Shown here piece by piece: positions 22,056 to 33,439 of a stretch of 64,000 bases of DNA. The DNA is from Labia minor. Its lineage: Eukaryota > Arthropoda > Insecta > Dermaptera > Spongiphoridae. The notes under the pieces are model-generated. The model did not search any database. It saw only the letters and a program-made list of their open reading frames with translations, and was not told the DNA's origin. The DNA is taken from positions 33,984,611-34,048,610 of the forward strand of contig OY720345.1 in the NCBI GenBank assembly GCA_963082975.1, read 5' to 3'. The position numbers and the translations under genes are program-made. Positions within the stretch are counted from its first letter, which is position 1; each line of letters opens with the position of its first letter.

Positions 22056-24898
22056 TATATTACGAATTCCAACAAAGTTTCCTTTTTAATATAATGTTTT
22101 TCAATATTATATCTTGTATATATTTACATTATTATAAAATAAGATTTAATAGAAAACTTTTTGAAAAAAGAAAACATAAAAAAAGAGTAAGATTAAACTA
22201 TTATTATTTAGAGACCTCATTATAATTAAAATTGAAATTCTAAGAATAATTATAAACTTTTGTAATAAAATGTTAGATTATTTGTGAATGAAAATATATT
22301 ATATTTAAGATATATTTGAAGAAATTAAAAAAAATTAGACTATTTCTATAACGATAAGATGTTGTCAACTTTTTGAATCTAGTTAGACTGGATGAGAGCT
22401 CATGTAAGGTTTCAAGTCATCCCTTCTAATCTCAGTCGAGTTAGGAATGGATTTACACAGAATATCTATAGTGAGGAGAATGGGTCACGACCTATTTTAT
22501 TGATTCTAAGGGGTCCAGGCCACAAGGGCAGAGTTCAATAAGCAAATAATGTCACGAATATTTCAATTAATCAAACAATTAGAATATTATAAAAAAAAAA
22601 AATAAAATCCCTTCAAGCATTCACAATAATTTTTATTTATTTATACAATATAATCCTGAACCTCTTAATTAAAATAACTTTTGAATTTGTTTTAATATTA
22701 CAGTTTTTTTTATATACATTCTATTTATTATTTTTTATTAATTTAATATATTTCTTTGATAAAAAATATATCAAGAAAAATATGTAATATAAATAAATAT
22801 TACGATGATATATCAATAGAAATTACATGCAACCTAATTTCTTTTAGAATTTTTTAAACATTTTGGTTGCATAATTTTAAGACAGGATTAATTTCTTTGA
22901 TAGTAATCAACAGAGAAAGGTTAAGATAATCATGTTTTTAAAAGAAAAAAAACTAAATTGGAAAATTTCTGTTAAATAATAGGCGTGGCATTTAATGAAT
23001 TTATTTTTTTTATTTGGTTGATCATTTTTCAACTAAAAACAACTTTATATTTTTTTTTAATTAATCAATCAGAAAATTAAGATGAAGTCAATGATCAATT
23101 ATCTTTAAACTTATAAAACTTTCAAATGCACTGTTAATCGAACAAGAATAAAGAAATGACAAGGAAAGATTAACTGAATTCAAGAAAGATTACATCAAAC
23201 TTTTTTCTAGATACAAAAAAGATTTTTTTAAATGGATGTTAACAAGAGAAGTAGAAACAATTTATTTTTATTTTATATTTATATAATAGAAAATGTAATA
23301 AAATAATTTGAATTTAAAAAAGGCATTTTATATGAATTTTTCTATTTTACACCATTTTTAATATCTTCATATAAGATATGGTTGTAGATGAACATGTAGA
23401 TAGATCCATTTAATAGTTCAAATATTCTCATATGTCTCTTCAGGGAGACTTTTTTTCACTTTCTACTTCAACCAATAGAAAACTGGAAAAGTTTTCAAAC
23501 GCCCAATATAAAAGTGAAGTGAAAGAAAAGTAAGTGAGAAATAAAAATAAGAAGAGAAAAAAAGGAATGAAAGAAAAGAAAAAAAGAAAAAGAAAAAAAT
23601 TACCGAAATGCGAAAGGAACTTTTTTGTTCTCTCACTCTAAAAATGCATATGCATTAAGGTTCTTTCAAATTTGATAATTGAAATCGATATTTCTTGTTT
23701 TTCTCTAAAATATCATAATAAAAAAAGTTTGAAATTAAATTGTCAAGGGGATTAAAAAAGAATAAATCATAATTATTTTGTTTTTTAATTTATCAAAATA
23801 TTTATTTAAAAGTTTGGCCCTCTGATTGAAATTCTCTTATTAAAAATTTATATTATTTAAATATTTTGTTGTTATTATCACAATTATTAAAATTTTTTTC
23901 AAGAATATTTATTTTAATGTTTTTTTTCGATTTTTAAATAAATTATATAAATTTTAAGGCAACTAAGTATATTATATTATATGACAGTGTTAGGTAAATG
24001 TTAGAAATAAGAAATCACTCTTAAAAAAACATTTTCAAGGTATGGTTTATTTATTATTTATTATTTATGGTTTTACTTTTTTTAAGAATTACAATAGAAA
24101 TTATATAACACCGATATTCAAAAATTCTTTACTTTTATGAACGATTCAAGCCTAATACTCCCCTCCCTAATACCCATGGTTATAAATTAACAGCAGTTGA
24201 GTTACAATAAAGTTCATAAATTAAAAAAAAAACTTAAATTAAAAAAAATTGTGACTAAATCTTTTTAAGCGCTTGAAAATATAATCTCGAATGATTTAAT
24301 TACTTGAATGTTTTTCTCATTTTTCATTTGGTTGGCACCCTCACTCACCGCTTTACTCTCCCCTTTTCCCCCCATTTTACCCTTTTAAAAACGCTTTACG
24401 CTCTTATTTTTCACGATTGAACCCCCTCCCGTCCCATTCTTCATGTCATTTTATCCCCATACCCATCCCCTACCCCTGATTTTAATCTTTGTCTAAAAAA
24501 CCAGCTAATGACGTTTCATCTTTTATTTTTTTTATTTTTTTATTCATTTCCGTCCATTTCAATTAAAGAATTCGTTTTCTTTTTATTCTCTTCTTATAGT
24601 AGAAAATGGACAAGGAAAGAGGATCATTGATTTAATTTCATTTACAAATAAGCTAAGCAAAGAAATTATCAATTCCTTTGATAAAAAGAAAAAAGAAAAA
24701 AAAATATCAAAACTCTCTTAAATATTTTCTAAAATATAAATAAAAAAGTTTTTAATTGAATTATTAAATGATTTCTAAAAACATTCACAAATAAATGGTT
24801 GATTTCTTCGACTAAATCAATATCTACATATCTAAAAGGGTTGTGAAGTATATAATAAACCAATTATATATATAATTTTTTTGTAAAATAGCATTTTA
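22056..24898. other. Intronic DNA, no gene seen
   Basis: Mostly A+T-rich. An A+T-poor island at about 22370-22560 has no partner in the window. A purine-rich stretch (23530-23610) and a C-rich, pyrimidine-rich stretch (24330-24480) are present. No coding similarity. Confidence 0.5.
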
Positions 24899-25390
24899 AT
24901 AGAATAAATCCATGATTTTTTTTGTAACAATTAAGTATAATTTAATAGTTATTTTGCCGGTTGTATTATATGGGTGTGAGGCATGGTCTATGACCTTAGA
25001 AGACAAGAGTAGATTGAGAGTATTTGAGAATAGGATTCTTCGCAGACCAAAGAAAAGGTCACCGGGGAATGGGGGAGACTGCATAACGAGGAATTGCATG
25101 ACATCTATGCATCTCCAGATATAGTTAGAATTATAAAGACGAGAAGGCTGCGATGGGCAGAGCACGTGACTAGAATGGGAGAGGAAAGAATGGCGAAAAT
25201 TATATTGGCGGGGAGACCGAGTGGGAAACGTCCGCTTGGAAGACCAAGAACGCGGTGGGTGGATAATGTGGGAGGCGTCGTGAGAGAGATGGGAGAGGGT
25301 AGGGGATGGATGGTTGTGGCTCAGAATAGAGATACTTGGAGAAGTGTGAACTTACGAGTTCCCTAGAGCCACAGAGATAGATACTAATAG
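24899..25390 (+). pseudogene. RTE-like LINE 3' end (C-terminal reverse transcriptase)
   Basis: The first frame has VILPVVLYGCEAWSMTLEDK and RVFENRILRR. A one-base change near 25075 shifts to the second frame, which has RRLRWAEHVTRM, GKRPLGRPRTRWVDNV and DTWRSVNLRVP before the stop at 25366. This RLRW..HV..GRP..RW..W order is the C-terminal domain of insect-type RTE-like non-LTR retrotransposons. The tail AGAGATAGATACTAATAG is a degenerate GATA repeat. The element is 5'-truncated, with no endonuclease and no palm domain, and is inactive. Confidence 0.85.
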
Positions 25391-27115
25391 AAAGATTAAG
25401 ATAGATTAAGTATAATTTAAATGAATTGAATATTTAAAATAGTAAATAAATAGAGTACATGATTGATAGACTAATCAAGCTTTTTGTGATATTCATGAAA
25501 AAAATAGCCCGAGGTGCATTCAATTAGAGCCGCTGGGTCTCATTTGAAAACACGAAAATGATGTCAAGCATGTCCTTTAGTTAGGTGGCAGAGGGTAGTC
25601 AGCAAACAGCCCTTAGCAGACGATAACAAACCTCTTGAGAAAACATCCCCGAGGTTCAATTAAGGAAAGAGTCAAACAAATTGCCGGCTTACATTTTATT
25701 ACAAAAACAAATATGTAAACACACTTATAAATAAATATACGATTAAAAGAAACAAATTGTACAAATCAATATTAAGTGTCATCTCTGATAGAGCGGTTTT
25801 AAAGATATTTTATTAAAACTATTTTAATTTTATTACTTAATAAGATTGTTATGTTATATTCATTTAAAAAAAAATCTTATAAGTAGCTCGCTTTGTATAT
25901 TTAAAATTCAAATTTTTCTTTTTACAAACGTGAAAAATCCAATTTAAAAATCAACCCAGTCATGTGTAAAGGTTAAATTTACGGTCGAAAAAATAAATGA
26001 TTATATAAAAATAAAAATTGAAGGGTAAAATTAAAAATATATGTATATATATTCAATGGGGTTAAATAGTAAAAATCCTCTTCCTTTTAACTGGGTGTGA
26101 ATAAAACGGGAAGAATAATCGGTGGCGGGTGAATGGGTCAGAGGTTGAATCATGTTTTCGTGGCCAAATGGAAATTCTCCCTTTAGATTGCCGAGGAAAT
26201 TTAAGGGATTCCCTCTTTAGTCGGACTCACTGAATCCAAATGAGCCTTTAAATTCCACAAACCCTAATCCTCACTCTACTCACCCATTTTTTTCGTGCTT
26301 TCGTTGATTCGATATATTCATTGTGTTAGCAAGAGTTTGTTTCATTTTTGGAATGTTCTGGATTTAGGAATGAGGCCGATGTAGATGGATATGAACTCGA
26401 AGGGGGAGAGATCCTAGGAATGTTTGTTGGGTCACGTCAGATCGCGTGAGCAAAGTTCTTGGCAATTGGGTGCACCCAGCCACGGAGATGGATGAATCGG
26501 TGACTCGATAATCAAGTTCCTCTGAAGACTTGGAAAATTTACTTGCTCTCTCTTTCTCTCACACACACTCACACACAAACGTACATATACTTCTAGAAAT
26601 ATTTTATTTTTGGTACTTAATTTGGGGAAAGAATTAAAATAGAATATTAAAGTGAAAATTGATTTTCAATAAAAGCAATCAATTTTTCTTTATTTATGTA
26701 CTTGATTTGAATTCCAACAAATTAACTAGATCAACTGATCCTTTCAAATAAATGTTTTTAACAACAATAAAAATGAAAAGGCTAAAAAATATAATTAAAT
26801 TCATATTTTTAAATCAAATTAAAAAAAAATAAAATTCAAAATAGATAAGATAAAATAGAAGATCATGGGTAAAAATGAAATTAACATTTTATTAATTTAT
26901 TATGTGTACTCCAAGTCTATAAATACTTTTACAATAGAATAATAATGATTTCACAAGATTTAGTTAGAAATTATTAAAAAAAGAAATTAGATTAAATGAT
27001 AATTATCATTTATTATTGATTTTTTTTTTAAATAAATGTGTGAAAACATGACTAAGGGTAAAAAATGAGTAAAGAAATCATTTAAGGAGAGGGGCGTCTG
27101 TCTGGTTGATTTTTT
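25391..27115. other. Intronic DNA with an A+T-poor island
   Basis: No gene. Positions 26080-26560 are markedly less A+T-rich, are not repeated in the window and have no long frame; this is the best candidate for a conserved non-coding or regulatory block in this part of the intron. A CT/CA microsatellite lies at about 26545-26580. Confidence 0.45.
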
Positions 27116-27752
27116 ACCGACCGACGATAGTAAGGGAGGTATTGTTTTCACACCAAATTTCACATGTGGAGATTTTTACATATCTCCACGAATCATGCAT
27201 TTTCTTTACAGAAAAAAGTATTTTTAGCATGATGTCTGTCCGTCCGTCTGTCCGTCCGTATAGATGTGTACAGCCTGAACGGCTTAACGGATTTTGATGA
27301 AATTTGGTATATTTACTTAATGCGTCAGTGGCATGAATTGATCAACTTTTGGTGCAAATCCGGAAACCGGAAGTGGTAGTATTAGCGATCGACGATAAGA
27401 AGGGAAGGGTTATTTTCGCACCAAATTTCACATAAGGAGATTTTTTTACATATCACCACGAATGTATTGGTTTTATCCTCGGGAAAAATCATCTTCATTA
27501 TGTTTTTCTTAATTTAAAATTATATGACGTCACCCAGCCCTTCATGATGTCACAGCCTCGGGTATGCCGGTAACGCCGGCTACTTCAGCTATATATTATA
27601 AATAAAATAAAATTAAAAATATTTATGTTATATCCATATCTGTTTTTTATTACATTAATAGATATATTAAAATTATTTGAAATTGTTTCTGTAGCTGGAA
27701 ATTAATTTATTTCAAACCGTTGGTCGGTTCGGACCTGGCCACAGGTCAACTT
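27116..27752 (+). repeat. Dispersed repeat family B, copy 2 (longest)
   Basis: It starts ACCGACCGACGATAG and ends with GGTCGGTTCG, the hairpin GACCTGGCCACAGGTC (27732-27747) and AACTTATT. A (GTCC)n-type microsatellite lies at 27236-27260, followed by the shared block CTGAACGGCTTAACGGATTT. TATGACGTCACCCAGC near 27524 contains a perfect CRE-like TGACGTCA. The leader GGGAGGTATTGTTTTCACAC is also present in altered form inside the element, suggesting an internal duplication. Confidence 0.75.
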
Positions 27753-27822
27753 ATTTTCAATAAGGTTGTATTATAGAACAATTTTTACCCGTAACCTATT
27801 GTAATTATGTCATTTAAAAAAT

Positions 27823-28505
27823 CTGGAGTGTCTCCACTCGACTATCTCAAAAATTGGAAAATCAAGCTTTTTTCTATATTTGCAAATTAATTAAGATTTG
27901 ATTCTATCCGATCATAGGGTTTAAGGTTTTTAACATCAATTTCATTGATAACATTTTATTGAAAAAACACGTTGCATTAAAAAGCCTCAATTATAAGATT
28001 TCTAGAACTCTATCCAAGCAGAAATTTTATGTGCAACAATTGTATGTGCTCTTCTATGGTTTTGCTAAATTTAATCCCTTAACCTTCATTTTTAAATCAA
28101 AATTTAAAAAATTAATTGCGGTACTTTTAGCGATTCAATCAAGCTGAAATTCTATATATAGCAGTTAATCTTGTGAAAAACTATCAAACATATATCTTTA
28201 TTTTTAGGGTCAGTTTAGAGGGAATAAGTTGAAAACGGGTTAGGTAAGGGTCCTTCTGAAAGAGCTACATTTCTCAAATGTTGATAGAAAACTACGAATT
28301 TTGAATAATCCCCATGTACCATATTTCATTATTCCAGTTCAAACTGTTTTTACGTAATCGTGTCTACATACACACATACACACACCTACAGATATTTTTT
28401 CAACCTTAGTGAAAATGACTCAGGGACCTTGAAAACGTGTAAAAACTTCAAAATTTCGACATCGAAAATTTTCGTGATAGAAATACTATCTCTTGCGAGA
28501 TAGTA
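27823..28505 (-). repeat. Dispersed repeat family D, copy 2
   Basis: It begins CTGGAGTGTCTCCACTC and ends with the hairpin ACTATCTCTTGCGAGATAGT (28486-28505), in inverted orientation relative to 18687-19294. A CA-type microsatellite lies at about 28370-28386. The frame at 27959-28147 is an accident of the repeat. Confidence 0.65.
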
Positions 28506-29939
28506 AAAATAAATATTAAATAAAAATTAAGAAAAAATGAAAATAATAATAGATTAAATCAAAATTGGTTTATGTAAAATGTATTGAAATTAGAAGGATA
28601 ACTTTATATAATATATGTATAAAGCCATTTGTTAGCAAAATTGAAATCTATTATTACAACATTTTTATCTACTTCACTTCATGTCTGTCTGTTTGTTCGC
28701 TCAAATCAAAAATTCCAATCGATTTTTCATTAACTAGGCTTCTGAAAATTTTTGTTGATATTTAAATAAGTCCCTAGAGGGCATTGAAGAAATATAATTG
28801 AATTAAAATAAATTAATTAAATGTAATTTGCAAATAAAAGTATGTGTTTTATAAAATAATAAAGTAACAAAACTAGAAGTATCGAGTAAGTGGTGATATT
28901 ATTATGATTTTTATTAATAAAAGTAAAAATCTTTTCATTTGGGAATAATTTTCAATAAATGATCCCAAAAAATTATAAAAACTCATCAATTTCTTAATAT
29001 TTACAGAAATAAAACGTATATATAAATATACTTCATGCGAAGCTAGTAAAGCGAGTTAGTACACAAGTAAATCGTTGTTTTATAAAAAAAATATTTATAT
29101 ATATATATATATAGAGAGAGATTTTTTGATTGAATTCGGTTGCAAATGTCTCAATAAACTTTTAACAGTTTCATCAATTTATCCCAGAGTAAGTCAAGAA
29201 GCAAAAGAAAGAAGATTGAGTGGAATGAGTTGCGAGTTAAAAATAAATTAATTAAATATTTTAGAATTAATTTCGAAGAAGAAAAGAATTATTAGCATAT
29301 TGTGACAATGAGATCAAATTAAGCATTGAACAGTGAATAACTCAGCGAGAAAATTAGAAATCCTTTATTAGCATTCATCTCAAGTGCAAAAAAGAAACGA
29401 AGAATGAGAAAGAGATCGAATGCCAATAAAGTGGATTGGTTTTTGTTACTTGGAAGGGCAGAAATGTTTTAACATTCTTTATATAAAAGCAGCAATATAG
29501 ACGTAGAAATAACTAATAGATAAAAAAAACTTACCAATCGATTATTTATAATGATATTAGGTATATGATTAAATAATTAAAGTGGAGAAGGAAAAAAAAT
29601 GAACGATCACGTTATGTGAGATACGAGTCAACAAATGAGTCAAGTTAGCAGGTTAAATCAAATTAGATTCCATATGAGGGGCTTATCAGTTAACACCGCT
29701 TTATCAGAGTAATCCCAGCTGGTTTGAGAAATTCAACCAGAATTAACACATTCAGTAGAAATATAATATAATATACTTTCGTCATAGCAAAATTGACAAT
29801 TCCATTAAAGAAGAATAATTGTTCTTTAGAATATTCCATAACTAATATATTATCAAATTATTCCTTAATTCCTTTTTTTTATAAAAAAATATTAATTTTA
29901 ACAGAATTCAAAAACAGAAGAAAAAAATTTAATTAAGTT
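28506..29939. other. A+T-rich intronic DNA
   Basis: Nothing recognised beyond a TA/GA microsatellite at about 29096-29120. The frame at 28565-28765 is low in information. Confidence 0.5.
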
Positions 29940-30849
29940 TGTAAAGCTTCACGTTGACTAATCGAGCCAAACGTTGGGCTGCCACTTTGTAAGGAGGACC
30001 GTTTCAGGTTGGGGTCACTTTGTAGACGATCCTCTTACGTTGGGTGCCAATTTATAAGGGGATCTAATTATTGGGCACTTGTAATGACCCACGATGACCG
30101 TGAATTGTTAATTATGTTAAGTTAATGATGGGCGCCAACTTTGGATATCCCAAAGTATAAAAGTGTGTTGAAAAATTAAGGGAAAAGGGAAAACACAATA
30201 ATAATGTTCACATTAATTTACTTTAATTAAATAGATAAAAATTAACAAATTAAATATACAAATTTTAAATAGAAAAATAAGAAAATGTAATTCACTATTA
30301 TCACTGGAATTAGCAGAAATAATTATCACGGGGTGTGATGATAAGGATTATACACAAATAATTATATCACGGGACGTGATAAGTATAGGTTATATCAGGA
30401 TGATATCGCTTGGTTGACTGTATCACAGGATGTGATTATAAAATGATTATATACAAAATAATTATATCACGGGACGTGATAAATACCAGGTCATATCGGG
30501 ATGATATCACTAGTTAAACTGTATCACAGGGTGTGATAATAAAAATGATTATATACAAAATAATTATATCACGGGACGTGATAAATACAGGTCATATCAG
30601 GATGATATCTCACTAGTTCCACTGTCCATTCTCAACTGTCTAAAAATATTAGAACTTGGAGGGATGGTCCCTCCCCTTATGTGAAATATAATATCTATAT
30701 ATATATATTACATTTTAAGAATAATGCGACCAAATAACTTTGTTAATAAAATAGGGGAATAGAAAAACAAAATAAACTAAAAAATAGATAAACAAAATAA
30801 AATGTATAATAAAAAAATAACTAAGAATATAAATACTTTGTCCGTTACA
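29940..30849 (-). repeat. 3' LTR
   Basis: In plus orientation it reads TGTAAAGC..CCGTTACA, the canonical TG..CA form. It is followed outward by AGTT, the target duplication. The U5 side (29940-30150) carries several copies of a module like TTACAAAGTGGCAGCCCAACG. Confidence 0.93.
30335..30625. repeat. ~101-bp tandem hairpin array in the 3' LTR
   Basis: ATTATATCACGGGACGTGAT recurs at 30361, 30461 and 30563. Between lie further palindromes TATCACAGGATGTGAT and ATATCAGGATGATAT, giving about ten short inverted repeats in under 300 bp. The array is duplicated in the other LTR at 33835-34125. By position it is U3/R and may act as a reiterated protein-binding array. Confidence 0.85.
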
Positions 30850-30863
30850 TCCTCCCCCTCTGA
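30850..30863 (-). other. Polypurine tract
   Basis: The minus strand reads CAGAGGGGGAGGA immediately before the TGTAAC start of the 3' LTR, the expected place for plus-strand priming. Confidence 0.85.
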
Positions 30864-30893
30864 TTCCGAGGTCTTTTGATTGAGGGATCAGCC

Positions 30894-32810
30894 CTAGGAA
30901 CGGACAATTTTTGGCCTTCCTCGCTTACGTAGAGGAACTACTGGAGTAGAACGCGTGTCGTGGCTTAGACGCAATGCTGATGTATGAGGGGGAACAAGTC
31001 CTTGAGTAAATAAATGTTTTTGAGTTTGTGGTGGCTCCATAACTCCTGGTGGGCCCCGATGGGATCTCGGAGACCCCACCAGCTGTCTATATCGGACAGC
31101 AGGATCTTCTTTGCTGACTTTGGTACCGTCCATGGAATCGACGGCCCTTTGCAGCGCATTCAAACAACCGCCTGTGTTTATATCATGTTCAGCGTAAGGA
31201 GTTGGCTCTCCCCCTGGTTGAAAGACAGTTTCATGTTCTGTTAATAAATGGGCAAGTTTTATGTTCTGTTCCTCAGTTAGTTGAATAGTGTTTTCAACAA
31301 CAGTATTATTTTCTTCAGTGGTGCAGAGATTTTCTCGAATAAATTTGTATTTTCTCTTAGGATAATTATGAAAATACCAGCGATTGTTTCGCATATCTAA
31401 TACTAAACCTGCTTTTCTGAGGAAGTCAAGACCTAATAGTGATCTATTTCCACTAACATTGGGTAGGAATATCATTTCTATATGTATTATTTGATTTTTG
31501 ATTTTTACAGGAACTGTAGCTAATAACACGGAATGTATACGCTTTTTCCCGTCAGCTAGAGTTAAGGAAAGATTATCTACTTTAAAATATTCTCCTCGTT
31601 GTCTTAAATAGCTGAGAAGACGCTGACCGCCAATAGAGCGAGTGGCCCCGCTGTCAACACAAATAGAACCAGAAAGTTCATAGATGGAGGCTTCTATTAG
31701 AGCGAGTTTAGTATCTCTATCTGTAGTAACGTCACACTGTAAGGCTTGTGCGTTGGTAATTTCCTGCTTCGGATTGCAAGTTGGACACCTAGGTTTTGTG
31801 ACTCCTGGAGTTCCGCAGCCGTAGCAACGAAGTGTTGAAGAGTCAGTCTCTTCTTTTTGTTTTTCACGAGGTTGTGAGTTTCTAATGGGTTTCCGATCAT
31901 TATTTTTCGATTTAGGGGGTTCGATAGATTTATTTGAAGTAATTGTTTTTGAAAATGGGGCCCTTAAGTTATCATAGGAGTCGAATTTTTCTGCGAGATC
32001 GAGGGGATCTACCAATGTTTCCCAAGAGTCGAGGAAGTGATCTTTGCATTCGGATGAACACTTTCTCTTCATTTGATCAGCTAGGATCAAATTTTTAAGT
32101 TGATCAAAATTTTCAATTTTTAGATCGGATAGCCAGGCTTCTAGATAACCGCGTAGATTGAAGTAAAAATCTTTCCAAGTGTTTTCTGATGTCTTCTTGG
32201 AGGTGGAGAAAAGTTTTCTTATTTTATCCGTAGTTAATTTAAATCGGTGAAGTAGGAGCTTCTTAATATGTTGATAGTCTTGGGCGACTTCATTTGGTTC
32301 TCTAATTATTAGAGTGGTAATATCTGTGGGTAAGACCGAAATAAGATAAGTGACCCATGCATCCTCAGATATGCCAAGAAAATTCATTTGTCTTTCGAAA
32401 AGACGCAGATACGTATTAATATCGTCATCGTTAATTTTAAATAGAGGTAAGAATTTCAATATATCTACTTTCGGTTGAAGTGGGGTTGGTGATTCTACCT
32501 GGTTCACTACGGTTTGAATTCGGAGTTTCTCTAGTTCAAATTGTCTTTCCTTCTCCTTTTCTTCTCTTTCATCTTTCTCCCTTTCCCTCTCTCTTTCTTC
32601 TTTCTCCCTTTCCCTCTCTCTCTCTTCTTTTTCCTTCCTATCCTCTATGATGGTCATAAGTAATTCCCGTGTAAGGTCTTCATCATAATCAGGCAATGAC
32701 GTGATGTCATTTTTTATATCGATCCTACGAGAATCTAAATTCATAACTATTCCTAATTCCTGTGCTAAAAGGATAAGATCCTCCTTTTTTCCTTTGCCGA
32801 AAAATGACAT
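30894..32810 (-). CDS. Retrotransposon Gag-protease polyprotein with deletion-fused pol C-terminus
   Basis: The 638-residue frame starts with MSFFGKGKKEDLILLAQELG. Residues about 57-95 form a Glu/Arg/Lys-rich coiled-coil; about 115-285 are a capsid-like region of the gypsy type found in arthropods (FLRLFERQ-like, RFKLTTDKIRKLF, LADQMKRK, HFLDSW). A zinc-knuckle-like cluster has Cys 329, 332, 342 and 345 without the usual His. A retropepsin follows, with DSGA at 386-389 and LLGLDFL at 458-464. Residues 508-546 are the linker that normally leads into reverse transcriptase; at about 547 (position ~31172) the frame jumps to sequence resembling the extreme C-terminus of pol, ending RKRGRPKIVRS. 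The deletion kept the frame open, so a Gag-Pro protein could still be made. Smaller frames across this region are shadows. Confidence 0.9.
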   Translation of the reverse strand: MSFFGKGKKEDLILLAQELGIVMNLDSRRIDIKNDITSLPDYDEDLTRELLMTIIEDRKEKEEREREREKEEREREREKDEREEKEKERQFELEKLRIQTVVNQVESPTPLQPKVDILKFLPLFKINDDDINTYLRLFERQMNFLGISEDAWVTYLISVLPTDITTLIIREPNEVAQDYQHIKKLLLHRFKLTTDKIRKLFSTSKKTSENTWKDFYFNLRGYLEAWLSDLKIENFDQLKNLILADQMKRKCSSECKDHFLDSWETLVDPLDLAEKFDSYDNLRAPFSKTITSNKSIEPPKSKNNDRKPIRNSQPREKQKEETDSSTLRCYGCGTPGVTKPRCPTCNPKQEITNAQALQCDVTTDRDTKLALIEASIYELSGSICVDSGATRSIGGQRLLSYLRQRGEYFKVDNLSLTLADGKKRIHSVLLATVPVKIKNQIIHIEMIFLPNVSGNRSLLGLDFLRKAGLVLDMRNNRWYFHNYPKRKYKFIRENLCTTEENNTVVENTIQLTEEQNIKLAHLLTEHETVFQPGGEPTPYAEHDINTGGCLNALQRAVDSMDGTKVSKEDPAVRYRQLVGSPRSHRGPPGVMEPPQTQKHLFTQGLVPPHTSALRLSHDTRSTPVVPLRKRGRPKIVRS

Positions 32811-33419
32811 TTTTAATAGGATAATTAAATTTAATGTTAACCAAAGAGAGAAAAAAAAAAAAAAAAATTAATTAATTAATCAAAATTAAAAGTTATTTAG
32901 TCGCGTACAATTGAATTATACAATGTTTAATTATAAAATAAGATAATTGTAATATAATTTAAAATATGTAAAAGTATTTAAATATTTGAAAATATAGTGA
33001 TATTTTATCAATTTTATTAATTCATTAATTTAAATATAATGTAGTTAAATAAAATTTAAAAATGAAAAAAAAATTACAAATTAAACATATAAATTAATTA
33101 ATTATAACTAATAATAATATTAATATATTCAAACTATTTTTATTGAATTAGAATTAAATAGATAAATATTCTATTTGTTAGATAAATGTGAAAATTAAAA
33201 ATAAAAAAAATAATTAACAAGTGTTAAATATATTATTATAATAGACAAGGAGATATGATTTATTTAAATTTAAAGTATAAAAGTAAAAGTTTTAAATTTC
33301 TATTTTATTAATTAAATATTAAATTGTACTATAAGTCCGTTGAGATGAAAAAAATGATGATACTGCTCACCAAAGATGAATAATGTACTTTTCTCAGGAG
33401 CCGTGGTGTACTAATCGGG

Positions 33420-33437
33420 CCTCAGGTTGGGCTGCCA
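33420..33437 (-). other. Primer-binding site (tRNA-Lys-like)
   Basis: On the minus strand TGGCAGCCCAACCTGAGG lies 2-3 nt after the 5' LTR. It resembles the tRNA-Lys1,2 type site (TGGCGCCCAACG..) with one extra base. At least five similar sites occur within the LTR itself. Confidence 0.65.
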
Positions 33438-33439
33438 CT

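Noticed and set aside
30335-30625. CRISPR-like regular repeats
   Set aside because: The ~101-bp units with palindromes are inside both LTRs of a eukaryotic retrotransposon; no spacers or cas genes.
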